A stretch of DNA of 64,000 bases, taken from Alphaproteobacteria bacterium (lineage in GTDB: Bacteria > Pseudomonadota > Alphaproteobacteria > Elsterales > Elsteraceae). Position 1 is the first letter of the stretch. Every line of letters starts with the position of its first letter. Location: contig JAAFIC010000005.1 of NCBI GenBank assembly GCA_013298565.1, positions 1 to 64,000 of the forward strand. The letters run 5' to 3'. Made by a program: the position numbers and the translations under genes. The notes beneath the pieces are model-generated. The model was not told the origin of the DNA, did not search any database, and saw nothing but the letters and a program-made list of their open reading frames with translations. This document shows, one piece after another, positions 40,037 through 48,768 of this stretch.

Positions 40037-41314
40037 ATGACTGCATTTTCCTTTCCTCCTCCTCCGATCCCGCCGAACGAGGCCGCGCGCTTAGAAGAGC
40101 TTCATACCTTCTGCGCGCTCGATACGCCGGACGATCCGCGCCTGGACCACTTGGTGCAACTGGCAACGCGCTTGCTAGAGTGCCCTATAGCGCTTGTTAG
40201 TCTTCTCGATTCAGATCGGCAATGGTTTAAGGCCAAAATTGGCATTGATGCCAAGGAAACCCCGCGCCGTATTGCTTTTTGCGCTTACGCCATCTTGGAC
40301 GATGACGTGATGATTGTGGAGGATGCTTCAGCCGATCCTCGGTTTATGAGCAATCCGCTCGTGACGGACCCTCCTTATATCCGCTTCTATGCCGGCGCGC
40401 CGCTTATCTCTGCAACGGGGTTTAGGCTGGGAACCCTGTGCGTGATCGACCAATGCCCGCGCAGCTTTACCGATGCTCAGTGCAGTTTGCTGAAGCAACT
40501 AGCAGAAATGGCGGTCGATACGCTCGATCTGCACCGCATCCTTCAGAAAACCCGTCAGGATAATCTGACCCGCACGCGCTTCTTGTCTAGCCTCAGTCAC
40601 GAATTGCGAACGCCACTGAACGCCATTATGGGGTTCAGTGAAATGATTTTACTGCAATCGCCGACCGATAGGGTGGCAGATTACGCGCGCACAATCCACC
40701 AAGGCGGCACCGGCTTATTGCAACTGATTGATGATATTCTCGACTATGGTCAAATCGAGGCCGGGGAGCGCCCCGTGAGCGTTGAGCCGCTGGATTTGGA
40801 TGGGGCAATTCTCGCCGCTGTCCGGCAGGTGCGCCCCCTTGCCGACCGGCGGCAGGTTTTCGTGCACCTCGCCTTGCCGACACTGCTGACCGTCAAAGTC
40901 GATGCCTCGGCGCTGCATCAGGTGCTGGTGCATATCCTGGAAAACGCCCTGAAATTCACGCCCGCCAACGGCACCGTAAAGGTTGCGGCGCATAAAGCCG
41001 AAGCGTGGGGGGAAGAAGAGTGGGCCAACCTAACGATTGCCGACACCGGCATCGGCATTCCGGCAGAAACCTTAGCGAAACTGGGCGATCCGTTCTTGCG
41101 ACCCGATAGCACGCTTACCTCCTCCGAGCGCGGGGCCGGCTTGGGAATTGCCCTCTCGCGGCGGCTGTTGCAGGCTATGGGCGGTTCGGTGGCTTTTACT
41201 AGCAAGCTCCATCACGGCACGCGCGTTACCTTGCGGTTGAAGCTCGCGCCAGGGGGGCTTGCCCCAGCGCCAGAGACGTTGCCCCGAAGCGTGCTCGGTA
41301 TAGATCCGGCGTAA
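40037..41314 (+). CDS. GAF-domain sensor histidine kinase (soluble)
   Basis: A 425-residue kinase without membrane segments. A GAF domain occupies about 20-170 (LVQLATRLLECPIALVSLLD and GFRLGTLCVIDQCPRSF), then the phospho-acceptor His188 (SLSHELRTPLNAIMGFSE) and an ATPase domain with HILENALKFTPANGTV, DTGIGIPAETL and GAGLGIALSRRLLQAMGG. The GAF-kinase layout resembles cytosolic sensors of the HWE/HisKA GAF group. No response regulator is adjacent. Its last 89 bases overlap the 3' end of the GlxA-type gene on the opposite strand. Confidence 0.88.
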   Translation: MTAFSFPPPPIPPNEAARLEELHTFCALDTPDDPRLDHLVQLATRLLECPIALVSLLDSDRQWFKAKIGIDAKETPRRIAFCAYAILDDDVMIVEDASADPRFMSNPLVTDPPYIRFYAGAPLISATGFRLGTLCVIDQCPRSFTDAQCSLLKQLAEMAVDTLDLHRILQKTRQDNLTRTRFLSSLSHELRTPLNAIMGFSEMILLQSPTDRVADYARTIHQGGTGLLQLIDDILDYGQIEAGERPVSVEPLDLDGAILAAVRQVRPLADRRQVFVHLALPTLLTVKVDASALHQVLVHILENALKFTPANGTVKVAAHKAEAWGEEEWANLTIADTGIGIPAETLAKLGDPFLRPDSTLTSSERGAGLGIALSRRLLQAMGGSVAFTSKLHHGTRVTLRLKLAPGGLAPAPETLPRSVLGIDPA

Positions 41315-42269
41315 TCCCCGAAGCCCGCCGAAGCGCGCGCGTGAGCGAATCGACCGAGCCGAACCCCGCCGCTGCCGCAATCGCCGTTATGCTGTAATGG
41401 GTCGTTTCGAGCAGCAGTCGTGCCCGCTCCAGCCGCAGAGTTTCCACATAGCGCGCCGGAGTCTGGCCGGTGCGGGCGCTGAAATGGCGCATAAAGCTAC
41501 GCTCGGTTAGCCCAATCCGCGCCGCAAGCGTGGGTACGCGCAAATCGTCGCCAGAATGGGCCGCCATCCAGGTGAGCAAATCGCCTAGTTTTCCCTCCGC
41601 TGTTCGCTCTGCCGAGCGGGCTTGCGCGGCGAGCAGGCTGGAGAACTGCGACTGGCCCCCAGGGCGGCGCAGATACAGCACCAGTTCCCGCGCCACCGCC
41701 AGGGCAATCTGCTGCCCCAAGTCGGCTTCGACCAGCGCCAACGCCAGATCAATCGCCGCCGTAATCCCTGCTGAACTATAGAAGGGCGGGGCGCTCACGT
41801 AGATTGCATCCGGCTCTACGTGAATGTCCGGGTAGCGCGCGGCAAGCTCCGCACAAGAATGCCAGTGGGTCGTCATCCGTCGCCCGGCCATCAGCCCGGT
41901 TTCTGCCAGCAAGAACGCGCCCGTGCAGACGCTAGCGACGCGGCGACAGGTAGGGGCGTGGTCCCGCACCCACGCGGGCAGAACGCCTTCCGCCACCGCC
42001 CGTTCCACGCCGGGATTACCGCCGACGATGAGCAGCGTATCGACCCCCTCCGGCACGGCTGCCAGCGGAACCGTTGGCCCTAGCGACAGACCGCAACTGG
42101 TTGGCACCGCGCCGCCCGCAACCGAAGCATGGAGAATGTGATAGGGGCGCGGCGCGTCCGCCCCTTGCATCGCGGCAAAATGGGCATTTGCCTTCGTGAA
42201 CACTTCCGTCGGCCCTAGGCAGTCGAGGCTTTGGCACTGGGGGAAGACCAGAATCACTAGGGTTCGCAT
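41226..42269 (-). CDS. GlxA-type AraC-family regulator with DJ-1/PfpI domain
   Basis: A 347-residue regulator. The N-terminal 180 residues form a DJ-1/PfpI-like (class I amidotransferase-like) domain with the nucleophile-elbow-like VASVCTGAFLLAETGLMAGR. The C-terminal part (about 225-325) holds two AraC helix-turn-helix motifs (RIGLTERSFMRHFSARTGQT and ITAIAAAAGFGSVDSLTRAL). Such proteins respond to small metabolites. It is divergent from the MFS gene, with 116 bases between start codons, so it probably controls that exporter. The 3' end runs 89 bases into the histidine kinase gene. Confidence 0.9.
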   Translation of the reverse strand: MRTLVILVFPQCQSLDCLGPTEVFTKANAHFAAMQGADAPRPYHILHASVAGGAVPTSCGLSLGPTVPLAAVPEGVDTLLIVGGNPGVERAVAEGVLPAWVRDHAPTCRRVASVCTGAFLLAETGLMAGRRMTTHWHSCAELAARYPDIHVEPDAIYVSAPPFYSSAGITAAIDLALALVEADLGQQIALAVARELVLYLRRPGGQSQFSSLLAAQARSAERTAEGKLGDLLTWMAAHSGDDLRVPTLAARIGLTERSFMRHFSARTGQTPARYVETLRLERARLLLETTHYSITAIAAAAGFGSVDSLTRALRRASGITPDLYRARFGATSLALGQAPLARASTAR

Positions 42270-42385
42270 CGCGCCGCACTCCGATAAACGTATTTGGCAG
42301 AATATGCGGCTTTAATGTCCTTTCTGACAACCAAGGATCGGCCTACGCTGAAAGCCTATTCTTGCGCCCTGTCGAAAGGTTACCC

Positions 42386-43594
42386 ATGACCGCCGCTTCT
42401 GCTTTCTCACCCTTGGCCCGTCGTACGGCGATAACCTTAGCCGTCTCGCAGTGCCTTTATTTCTGCGCTATCGCCATCGGCCTTACGCTGACGGGGTTGG
42501 TGGGGAGTCAACTCGCCCCGCGCGCCAGCCTCGCCACCTTGCCATTTGCCGTACTGACCCTCACGTCGGCGGCGACCACTGTGCCGCTATCGTTGCTGAT
42601 GGGACGGGTTGGGCGGCGGCCTGTGTTTATGCTGGGGGCGTTCGGGGCGATTGTGGGCGGAATTTTGGCGGCAGCGGCGATTTTTCAGCGCGATTTTTTC
42701 TTATTCTGCGTCGGCAATGCCTTGCTTGGGCTGTTTCAGGCCAGCGCGCAGTATTACCGCTATGCGGCAACCGATGCCGTGCCGGAGGCCGCTGGGAAAG
42801 CGCGCGCCCTCTCTTGGGTCATGATCGGCGGCTTGGTCGCGGCCTTCCTGGGGCCGCAGATTGCGGCGATGTCGCGGGATTTTTGGGCGATTGTGCCTTT
42901 CGCTGGCTCCTATGGCGCGATTGCGGCCCTGGGCGGGGTCGCAGTTCTCGTGCTCGCAACGCTACCGTTACAGCCGGTGAGCCAAGCTGCCAGCGGCGAG
43001 GCCCGCCCGCTCGCCGATCTTGCGTTTCAGCCGAGTTTTCTGCTCGGGCTGGTCTGCACGGCGTTAGCGTTTGGAATCATGACCTTCGTCATGACGGCCA
43101 CGCCGCTGGCGGTGATCGCCTGCGGGTTTTCCGTCGATGCCTCGGCGGGTGTGATCCAGGCCCATCTGGTCGGCATGTTTGCGCCGGCGTTTTTTACGGG
43201 CAAGCTAATTGGGCGCTTTGGTGTGGTGCCGATTTTACTAGCCGGGCTGGGGTTATTCGGTATCAGCGCCGCCGTTGGCCTTGCCGGGCTAACGCTGCCG
43301 TATTTCACTGTTGCCCTGGTGCTGAGTGGGGTTGCCTGGAACGCCCTGTTCGTGGGCGGCTCGACGCTGATCGCTCAATCGGCCAGCGCGCCGAAGGACC
43401 GCGCCCGCCTGCAAGCCTTGTCGGAGTTCAGCGTTTTCGGTCTTTCGGCATTAGCTGCCGTAAGTGCAGGGCCGGCGCAAGTGAGCCTTGGGTGGGCATC
43501 GGTGTTGGGCGCGACCTTTGCCCCCCTAGCCCTGCTCGGTATCGCGGTGCTGGCCTTTCGCGTGACCAAGGGCCGCCGCGCCACGGCATCATAA
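42386..43594 (+). CDS. MFS transporter (probable drug or metabolite exporter)
   Basis: A 402-residue membrane protein with about twelve hydrophobic segments. The loop between segments 2 and 3 carries the MFS signature in the form MGRVGRRPVFMLGA, and a second copy is seen as LIGRFGVVPILLAG. The family includes many proton-driven exporters; the substrate is unknown. The ATG at 42386 has AAAGG seven bases upstream and removes an unlikely leader from 42362. It is divergent from the GlxA-type regulator and ends at a strong terminator shared with trxA. Confidence 0.87.
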   Translation: MTAASAFSPLARRTAITLAVSQCLYFCAIAIGLTLTGLVGSQLAPRASLATLPFAVLTLTSAATTVPLSLLMGRVGRRPVFMLGAFGAIVGGILAAAAIFQRDFFLFCVGNALLGLFQASAQYYRYAATDAVPEAAGKARALSWVMIGGLVAAFLGPQIAAMSRDFWAIVPFAGSYGAIAALGGVAVLVLATLPLQPVSQAASGEARPLADLAFQPSFLLGLVCTALAFGIMTFVMTATPLAVIACGFSVDASAGVIQAHLVGMFAPAFFTGKLIGRFGVVPILLAGLGLFGISAAVGLAGLTLPYFTVALVLSGVAWNALFVGGSTLIAQSASAPKDRARLQALSEFSVFGLSALAAVSAGPAQVSLGWASVLGATFAPLALLGIAVLAFRVTKGRRATAS

Positions 43595-43595
43595 A

Positions 43596-43617
43596 AAGGG
43601 GGGCCTTTGCCCCCCTT
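43596..43617. terminator. Bidirectional terminator between MFS gene and trxA
   Basis: AAGGGGGGC (43596-43604) pairs perfectly with GCCCCCCTT (43609-43617) around a CTTT loop. It lies between the two convergent stop codons and begins directly after the MFS stop. Confidence 0.85.
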
Positions 43618-43622
43618 GAAGA

Positions 43623-43943
43623 TTACAGCGCGCTGGTTAGCCACGCTTGCAGCATTGATTTAGGCAAAGCCCCAACCTTTTGCGCCACAACCTGACCGTT
43701 CTTGAACAGCAGCATAGTGGGAATACCGCGCACGCCATATTTCGTTGGCGTGGCAGGGTTTTCGTCGATGTTCACCTTAGCAATAGTTACTTGGCCTGCA
43801 AGTTCAGTGGAGATTTCTTCCAGCGCTGGCCCAATGGCCTTACACGGGCCGCACCACGCCGCCCAAAAATCGACCAGCACTGGGCCGGGGGCATTGAGAA
43901 CATCGGCATCGAAGCTGGCATCGGTAACGGCAACAGTCGCCAT
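43623..43943 (-). CDS. trxA: Thioredoxin
   Basis: A 106-residue protein with the classic redox site W-C31-G-P-C34 ([15 protein letters not shown]), the cis-proline loop [11 protein letters not shown] and normal length. It reduces disulfides of cytoplasmic enzymes such as ribonucleotide reductase. It is a single gene here, convergent with the MFS gene. The ATG at 43943 has AAAGGAAAAA upstream on the minus strand. Confidence 0.98.
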   Translation of the reverse strand: MATVAVTDASFDADVLNAPGPVLVDFWAAWCGPCKAIGPALEEISTELAGQVTIAKVNIDENPATPTKYGVRGIPTMLLFKNGQVVAQKVGALPKSMLQAWLTSAL

Positions 43944-44266
43944 GATTTTTTCCTTTGAGAGAGCCGGGGTCGCCAGCTTGAATAAGGCAAACTTAGGGAG
44001 ACACTTACCCCAGCGTCAACCACCTTGGCCGTTTATCACTGGCACCTTCGCGGCCCGGTGCGTCTGTTGGGGACGCGACCGTTCTTGCCGTTAGAGCTGC
44101 GTGCGTTAAGTCGGACGCAGCTCTAGAGGCCGCCATTGCGGCGGCGGCCAAGGGCGCGGATGCGCCCGCCCGGCGAGGGCTAAAAAATAACCTATAACGT
44201 CGTGCGTCTAATTTAACGCACGACGCTAATGAAAGTCGATATCTTAACGACGCTATCGGCCAATGC
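43944..44266. other. Intergenic region with repeat half-element
   Basis: The 323-base gap between trxA and lppC has no gene. Its centre (44092-44225) is a half copy of the palindromic element described at 58443-58774. Bases 43944-44090 should contain the trxA promoter. Nothing else recognisable was seen. Confidence 0.7.
44092..44225 (+). repeat. Half copy of the intergenic palindromic element
   Basis: It contains three parts. A hairpin has perfect 11-base arms (44092-44102 with 44115-44125; TAGAGCTGCGT). A 55-base block (44130-44184) matches 58480-58534 with very few mismatches and holds GGGCGC-GGAT-GCGCCC. A second hairpin has 10-base arms CGTCGTGCGT (44198-44207) and ACGCACGACG (44216-44225). 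Confidence 0.85.
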
Positions 44267-45604
44267 CTAATTGGTGGGCGGCAGGAAACTTCCTGGTGCA
44301 GGGGCGATTTGTTTGTGTGTGCCGCGTTGGATTTCCCAAACGGCGAGACCGCGTTCGGTGCTGCCGTCCATATTCAGGCGAAATAGTCCTTCCACCCCAG
44401 CAAAACCGTTCGGGTTGGTGAGGGTCGAGTCGGAGAAGTTCGGGCCGTTGGTAAGCTTGCCGATCACGGCGGTCAGGGCCACCGCGTCATAGGCGAGGGA
44501 GGAGAGGCGGTTAGGCGCGGCACTATAGACTGCCTTATATTTCTCCTCGAACGACGCGCGCCCTGCGGGGTCTGGCGCGGCGTACCACGCGCCGACTAAG
44601 CCCGGTTCGGCCCCCAGAGACGTATCGTCCCACTGGGGCATACCGATCAGCCGCACGTCTTTTACATCAATGTCGTAATAGGGAATCCACGGCCCCATCT
44701 GCTTTAAGCGCGGCACGGAGAGTTCGCCGATTACCAGCGCTTGATACGACGGCGGCGGTGGCGGCACGGCCCTACGGCGGTCATATTCCGCCGTGCGCCG
44801 CACAATACCCTGGAAGTCGGTAGCGTTGGCCGGGTAGCTGTCGGCCCGCACGAGGCTTCCCCCCACTTGGGGCAGCGTGCGCTCCAGGGCTGCGGTTAGT
44901 TGGCGACCAATGGGGGCATCTGGCACTAGGGCAGCATAGCGGGTTAGCCCTTTTTCCCGCGTGATCGCCAGGACGCGCTGAAGCGCCTGCACGGGCGAGA
45001 GACCCAAAACGTACACACCAGATTGCGCGGCAGAACGGTCGTTCGAGAAACTGATGACCGAGAGGCCCGCTGCTTTGGCAATCGGGGCGACTTCCGCCAC
45101 TTGAGCGGCAAACAACGGCCCGATGAGAATATGCGCGCCTGCGTTCACCGCAGCGGCGGCGGCGGCGGTCGCGCCGTCTTTTTCCGTATCGAAGGGTAGC
45201 AGCTTAAAGCCTTCCGGCGCGTGATCGAACATTGCCAGTTGGGCTGCTTCCAGCAAACCTTGCCCCACTGCCTGCGCCCGGCCCGAGAGCGGCGCGAGCA
45301 GAGCGACGCGAATATCGGGTTTCGGCGGGCGGGCAGTGCCGAATGGTGCTTGCCCTGTCGCAGGTGGAGAGATGGCACCGGGAACAACCGTTGTATCGGC
45401 GGGCAGTGGCCCGGTTTCAATCGGCGTTGGCCCAGAAGGGCGCGTCGCCCAACTCGGTTCCGCCGGTTGTTGCGACACAAGCGGCGGCTTTGCTTGCGAA
45501 GCGGGGGGTTGCTCCGATACGGTTGGCTTGCTGCCGGGCATTTGCCCGCAAGCCGCCATCAACAGCCCTAATGCCAGGATCGCCGCGCGCGTGACAGCCG
45601 ACAT
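44267..45604 (-). CDS. lppC: LppC-family lipoprotein / penicillin-binding protein activator
   Basis: A 445-residue exported lipoprotein. The N-terminal signal ends in a lipobox (LGLLMAACG, lipidated Cys19), followed by a Pro/Thr-rich linker to about residue 95. The rest is a periplasmic-binding-protein type 1 domain (RVALLAPLSGRAQAVGQGLL, AHILIGPLFAAQVAEVAPIA, VISFSNDRS), as in LpoA/LppC proteins that activate penicillin-binding proteins. It is divergent from rsmI, with which it keeps company in most proteobacteria. Confidence 0.9.
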   Translation of the reverse strand: MSAVTRAAILALGLLMAACGQMPGSKPTVSEQPPASQAKPPLVSQQPAEPSWATRPSGPTPIETGPLPADTTVVPGAISPPATGQAPFGTARPPKPDIRVALLAPLSGRAQAVGQGLLEAAQLAMFDHAPEGFKLLPFDTEKDGATAAAAAAVNAGAHILIGPLFAAQVAEVAPIAKAAGLSVISFSNDRSAAQSGVYVLGLSPVQALQRVLAITREKGLTRYAALVPDAPIGRQLTAALERTLPQVGGSLVRADSYPANATDFQGIVRRTAEYDRRRAVPPPPPSYQALVIGELSVPRLKQMGPWIPYYDIDVKDVRLIGMPQWDDTSLGAEPGLVGAWYAAPDPAGRASFEEKYKAVYSAAPNRLSSLAYDAVALTAVIGKLTNGPNFSDSTLTNPNGFAGVEGLFRLNMDGSTERGLAVWEIQRGTHKQIAPAPGSFLPPTN

Positions 45605-46538
45605 CGAAAACCCTACCCCTCACCGTGTCAAAAATCGCCTTGACCCTACCGAGGAGACCCCAACAAATCCAGCGCAATCCGAACTTTCGGAAGCGGTTGG
45701 GGCGGGTTTGTCGCCGGGGCTTTACCTCGTCGCAACGCCGATTGGGAATGCAGAGGATATTACGGTGCGCGCGCTGAACCTCTTAAAGCGCGCGAATGTG
45801 ATCGCGTGCGAGGATACGCGGGTGACTGGCCCCTTGATGCGCCGCTATGGTATCTCGACACCGCTGGTCGCTTATCACGATCATAATGGCGCGTGGATGC
45901 GCCCGAAACTGCTGGCGCGCGTGCGGGCGGGGGAGGCCGTGGCGCTGGTGTCGGACGCCGGAATGCCGCTGATCTCCGACCCCGGCTATAAACTGGTGCG
46001 GGAAGCCCAGGCGGAAGGCTTGCCCGTTACCAGCCTGCCCGGCGCGTCGGCCGTGCTCACCGCTGTGCAGCTTTCCGGTCTGCCGTCGGATCGTTTTCTG
46101 TTTGCGGGCTTCCCCGACCATAAATCCGGCGCGCGGCAAAGCCTGTTTCGGGAATTGGTCGCGGTTCCAGCGACGTTGATTTTCTTTGAAGGCCCGTCTC
46201 GGGTTGCCGATAGTTTGGCCGATATGGCCATTGTGTTCGGCGCGCGCGAGGCGGCTTTGGTGCGCGAGATTACCAAGCTCTATGAGGAAGTCCGCCGCGC
46301 GCCCTTGCCCGATCTCGCCCGCCATTATGCCGAACAGGGGCCGCCGCGCGGGGAAATCGTCATCGTCGTCGCCCCGCCGGGCGAGGAGGCGGCGACCGCC
46401 GAAGCCGATCTCGACACAATGCTGCGGGAGGCGCTTGCCACTCACAGCGTTCGCGATGCCGCCGATTTGATCGCAACCGCCACCGGTCAGCCGCGCCGGG
46501 CGGTGTATGCGCGGGCATTGCAGGTGTCAAAGGAGTGA
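45591..46538 (+). CDS. rsmI: 16S rRNA (cytidine-2'-O)-methyltransferase
   Basis: RsmI methylates the ribose of C1402 in 16S rRNA using S-adenosylmethionine. The fold is the tetrapyrrole-methylase type: GLYLVATPIGNAEDITVRAL, VIACEDTRVTGPLMRRYGI, VSDAGMPLISDPGYKLV and LPGASAVLTAVQLSGLP. The start is uncertain because no ATG exists near the N-terminus. The GTG at 45591 gives 315 residues and overlaps the divergent lppC start by 14 bases; a TTG at 45708 would begin just before the conserved core and give 276 residues. The 3' end overlaps yraN by 4 bases (GTGA). Confidence 0.92.
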   Translation: MTADIENPTPHRVKNRLDPTEETPTNPAQSELSEAVGAGLSPGLYLVATPIGNAEDITVRALNLLKRANVIACEDTRVTGPLMRRYGISTPLVAYHDHNGAWMRPKLLARVRAGEAVALVSDAGMPLISDPGYKLVREAQAEGLPVTSLPGASAVLTAVQLSGLPSDRFLFAGFPDHKSGARQSLFRELVAVPATLIFFEGPSRVADSLADMAIVFGAREAALVREITKLYEEVRRAPLPDLARHYAEQGPPRGEIVIVVAPPGEEAATAEADLDTMLREALATHSVRDAADLIATATGQPRRAVYARALQVSKE

Positions 46539-46912
46539 GCCGAACGGCGCGCGGCCACGCAGCTTTTCGCCGGGGGCGCTGGGCCGAACGGTTGGCGGTA
46601 GCGCTGTTGTGGCTCAAAGGCTATCGGCTGCTTGGGCGTAATGTGCGAACGCCGTTCGGGGAAATTGATCTGCTGGCGCGGCGTGGGCGGGTGCTGGCCG
46701 TGATCGAAGTGAAGGCGCGGCCCGATCTTGCCACGGCGCGCGCGGCGATTTCCCCGCATCAACAGGCGCGGCTTTTGAACGCCGTCGCCTGGCTGGTATC
46801 GCGCCGCCCCGATTTCAAGGACTTGCAACCGCGCTGCGACGCGCTTTTGATAGTGCCGGGATACTGGCCCCGGCATGTCGTGAATGCCTTCGGCACCGAA
46901 ATACACTTCTAA
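46535..46912 (+). CDS. yraN: YraN/UPF0102 nuclease-fold protein
   Basis: A 125-residue protein of the UPF0102 family, which has a restriction-endonuclease-like fold. The typical pattern is visible: GRWAERLAVALLWLKGYRLL, RNVRTPFGEIDLLARRG with the catalytic Glu-Asp, and LAVIEVKAR with Glu-x-Lys. The cellular role is unproven. It begins with GTG overlapping the rsmI stop as GTGA. The order rsmI-yraN-gshB is common in alphaproteobacteria. Confidence 0.93.
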   Translation: MSRTARGHAAFRRGRWAERLAVALLWLKGYRLLGRNVRTPFGEIDLLARRGRVLAVIEVKARPDLATARAAISPHQQARLLNAVAWLVSRRPDFKDLQPRCDALLIVPGYWPRHVVNAFGTEIHF

Positions 46913-46924
46913 CCTCACGAGGCC

Positions 46925-47866
46925 ATGATGAGCTTAACGGTTGCCTTGCAGATGGACCCTATCCACAGCATCGACGTTCACGGCGATAGCACGCTGATGC
47001 TGGGGCTTGAAGCCCAACGCCGGGGGCATACGCTGGTGCATTACCTGCCGCAGAACCTGTCGTTGAAAGACGGCGCGGTGATGGCGGTCGGCCACGGGCT
47101 GACCTTACGGCACGAACCCGGCAATCACTTTGATCTTGGGGCGGAAGAGGCATTCAGCCTCGCGGACCTAGACGTGATCCTGCTGCGGCAAGACCCACCC
47201 TTCGATCTCGCCTATCTGACAACGACGTGGCTGCTCGAAAAAATCCACCCGCAAACTCTCGTGGTCAACGATCCGGCGTGGGTGCGGACCATGCCGGAAA
47301 AAATCTTCGTGACCGAATTTCCCGACCTGATGCCGCCGACACTGATTACCTCGGACCTGCGCCAAGCCGTCGCTTTCCGCGCGGAGCATAAGGATATTAT
47401 CGTGAAGCCGCTCTACGGCAACGGCGGCGCGGGGGTGTTCCACGTGCGCCCGGATGATGAAAACCTAACGGCGTTGATCGAACTCTACCAAAAGCTCGGG
47501 CGCGAACCGTTCATGGTGCAGCGCTACCTGCCGGAGGTGCGCGCGGGCGACAAGCGCATCATTCTGATTGATGGTGAACCCGCCGGTGCAGTGCTGCGCG
47601 TTCCCGCCGATGGCGAAGCCCGCGCCAATATGCACGTGGGCGGGCGCGCGGTGAAAACCGACCTTACAAAGCGCGAGCGGGAGATTTGCGCCCGTATCGG
47701 CCCAACGTTGCGCGAGCGTGGTCAAATCTTCGTTGGTATCGACGTGATTGGCGATTACTTGACAGAAATCAACGTGACCTCCCCCACCGGCATTCAACAA
47801 ATCAACCGCCTCGATGGGGTTACGCTGGAGCGGCAGATTTGGGACGCGATTGAGGGGCGGCTCTAA
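46925..47866 (+). CDS. gshB: Glutathione synthetase
   Basis: The ATP-grasp ligase that joins gamma-glutamylcysteine with glycine. The 313-residue protein begins [20 protein letters not shown] and shows the standard landmarks: [33 protein letters not shown] (ATP loop), [20 protein letters not shown] and [16 protein letters not shown] near the C-terminus. Length is normal. It closes the rsmI-yraN-gshB unit, 12 bases after yraN. Glutathione would also serve the nearby Atm1-type exporter and GST. Confidence 0.97.
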   Translation: MMSLTVALQMDPIHSIDVHGDSTLMLGLEAQRRGHTLVHYLPQNLSLKDGAVMAVGHGLTLRHEPGNHFDLGAEEAFSLADLDVILLRQDPPFDLAYLTTTWLLEKIHPQTLVVNDPAWVRTMPEKIFVTEFPDLMPPTLITSDLRQAVAFRAEHKDIIVKPLYGNGGAGVFHVRPDDENLTALIELYQKLGREPFMVQRYLPEVRAGDKRIILIDGEPAGAVLRVPADGEARANMHVGGRAVKTDLTKREREICARIGPTLRERGQIFVGIDVIGDYLTEINVTSPTGIQQINRLDGVTLERQIWDAIEGRL

Positions 47867-47877
47867 CGCCTGGCTCT

Positions 47878-48177
47878 TTATTCCTCACTGTCTCGCAAGG
47901 CCGCATCGTAGTCCTGGCCACCGTAATAGACGCCAAGAATATTCACGATGTCGGTCGTCGCCTCAAACAGTATCGTCACGCGCCGCCGGAATCCTAGCAG
48001 CCGTAAACCCGGCCGGAGATCATCGCGGCGTCTACCTCTGTGCGGGAAGATTTGCAGGTTTTCGCAGTAATCCACGATTGAATCGACATATCGCGCCGCT
48101 ACGATCGGCGACCCTGCCTCGGCGATATGAATTTCCAGCGCCTCAAGCTGTCGCAGGGCTTCTGGGGTGAAATGAAC
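47878..48177 (-). pseudogene. ParE/RelE-type toxin gene lacking a normal start codon
   Basis: The minus-strand frame from 48177 reads VHFTPEALRQLEALEIHIAE and ends with the ParE-like tail VTILFEATTDIVNILGVYYG. It has the full length of a ParE toxin (about 99 residues). The open frame (from 48204) has no ATG, GTG or TTG before a GTG at 48075, which would drop a third of the protein. At the expected start the bases read CCCATAGGGTTCAT, where an ATG-like triplet is out of frame or mutated. It may be inactivated, or may start at a rare codon. Confidence 0.7.
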
Positions 48178-48185
48178 CCTATGGG

Positions 48186-48461
48186 TTAAGCAGAGGCGGG
48201 CCGTTTACGCTTGTCGGCTAGGTGCTGACGCACCTGCTCAACGCTGAGCGCCCGGCTCGGATCAGCTTTCAAGGTGTCGTAAGCGGCAACGCCTTGCGTG
48301 CGAAGCCAGCTCTCAAGAGCCATGTCGCGCGCCTGCAAGGCGCGTAGCCCGTCACGGATAACCTCACTCTCGCTGGCATACTCGCCCGACGAAACCTTAG
48401 TCTTGACCATCTGAGCCATTTCGTTCGGCAACGTGACGCTGAATTGTTGCGTGCTACGCAT
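48186..48461 (-). CDS. ParD-like antitoxin (ribbon-helix-helix)
   Basis: A 91-residue protein. The N-terminus (MRSTQQFSVTLPNEMAQMVK) and SSGEYASESEVIRDGLRALQ form the CopG/ParD ribbon-helix-helix DNA-binding domain; the C-terminal helical and basic part binds the toxin. The ATG at 48461 is chosen over one at 48479 because the family core starts there. Stop and the toxin reading frame overlap or abut at 48186, giving the usual ParD-ParE order. If the toxin is dead, this is an unneeded antitoxin. Confidence 0.82.
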   Translation of the reverse strand: MRSTQQFSVTLPNEMAQMVKTKVSSGEYASESEVIRDGLRALQARDMALESWLRTQGVAAYDTLKADPSRALSVEQVRQHLADKRKRPASA

Positions 48462-48768
48462 GGGAATCTCCGTTATCAATCGCGTTCAATAGGATTAAAC
48501 ACTTCTGGATATCGGGTCCGTCCAAAATCAAAAAAATCCGCGCCAACGCCCTGCTTTTGAACGATGCGATCATTCGAGATAGTGTGAGCGATCTACTGAC
48601 GCATTTCAAGTTTGCGACGAATGCCGTGCAGAATCGCGGACCTCTATCGAATAATCCCGCTTGACGCCGCTACCCTCGCCCGGCTGCAATGCTGTAGCAT
48701 GGGTTTGAATAGGAACGCGCCCCGATTTGCCCGGCAGGGGAAGGGGCGCGAGATGGGAAGAAGAGACG
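48462..48768. other. 307-base intergenic region before cobS
   Basis: No gene is supported; a frame at 48612-48806 has no family pattern and runs into cobS. I looked for a cobalamin riboswitch and saw no convincing B12-box. TTGACG at 48661-48666 could be a -35 element for cobS, with no clear -10. Confidence 0.5.

Noticed and set aside
43596..43617. Member of the palindromic repeat family
   Set aside because: It is an ordinary GC-rich terminator and shares no sequence with the TAGAGC-type elements.
48462..48768. Cobalamin riboswitch before cobS
   Set aside because: No convincing B12-box or matching fold was found by eye.
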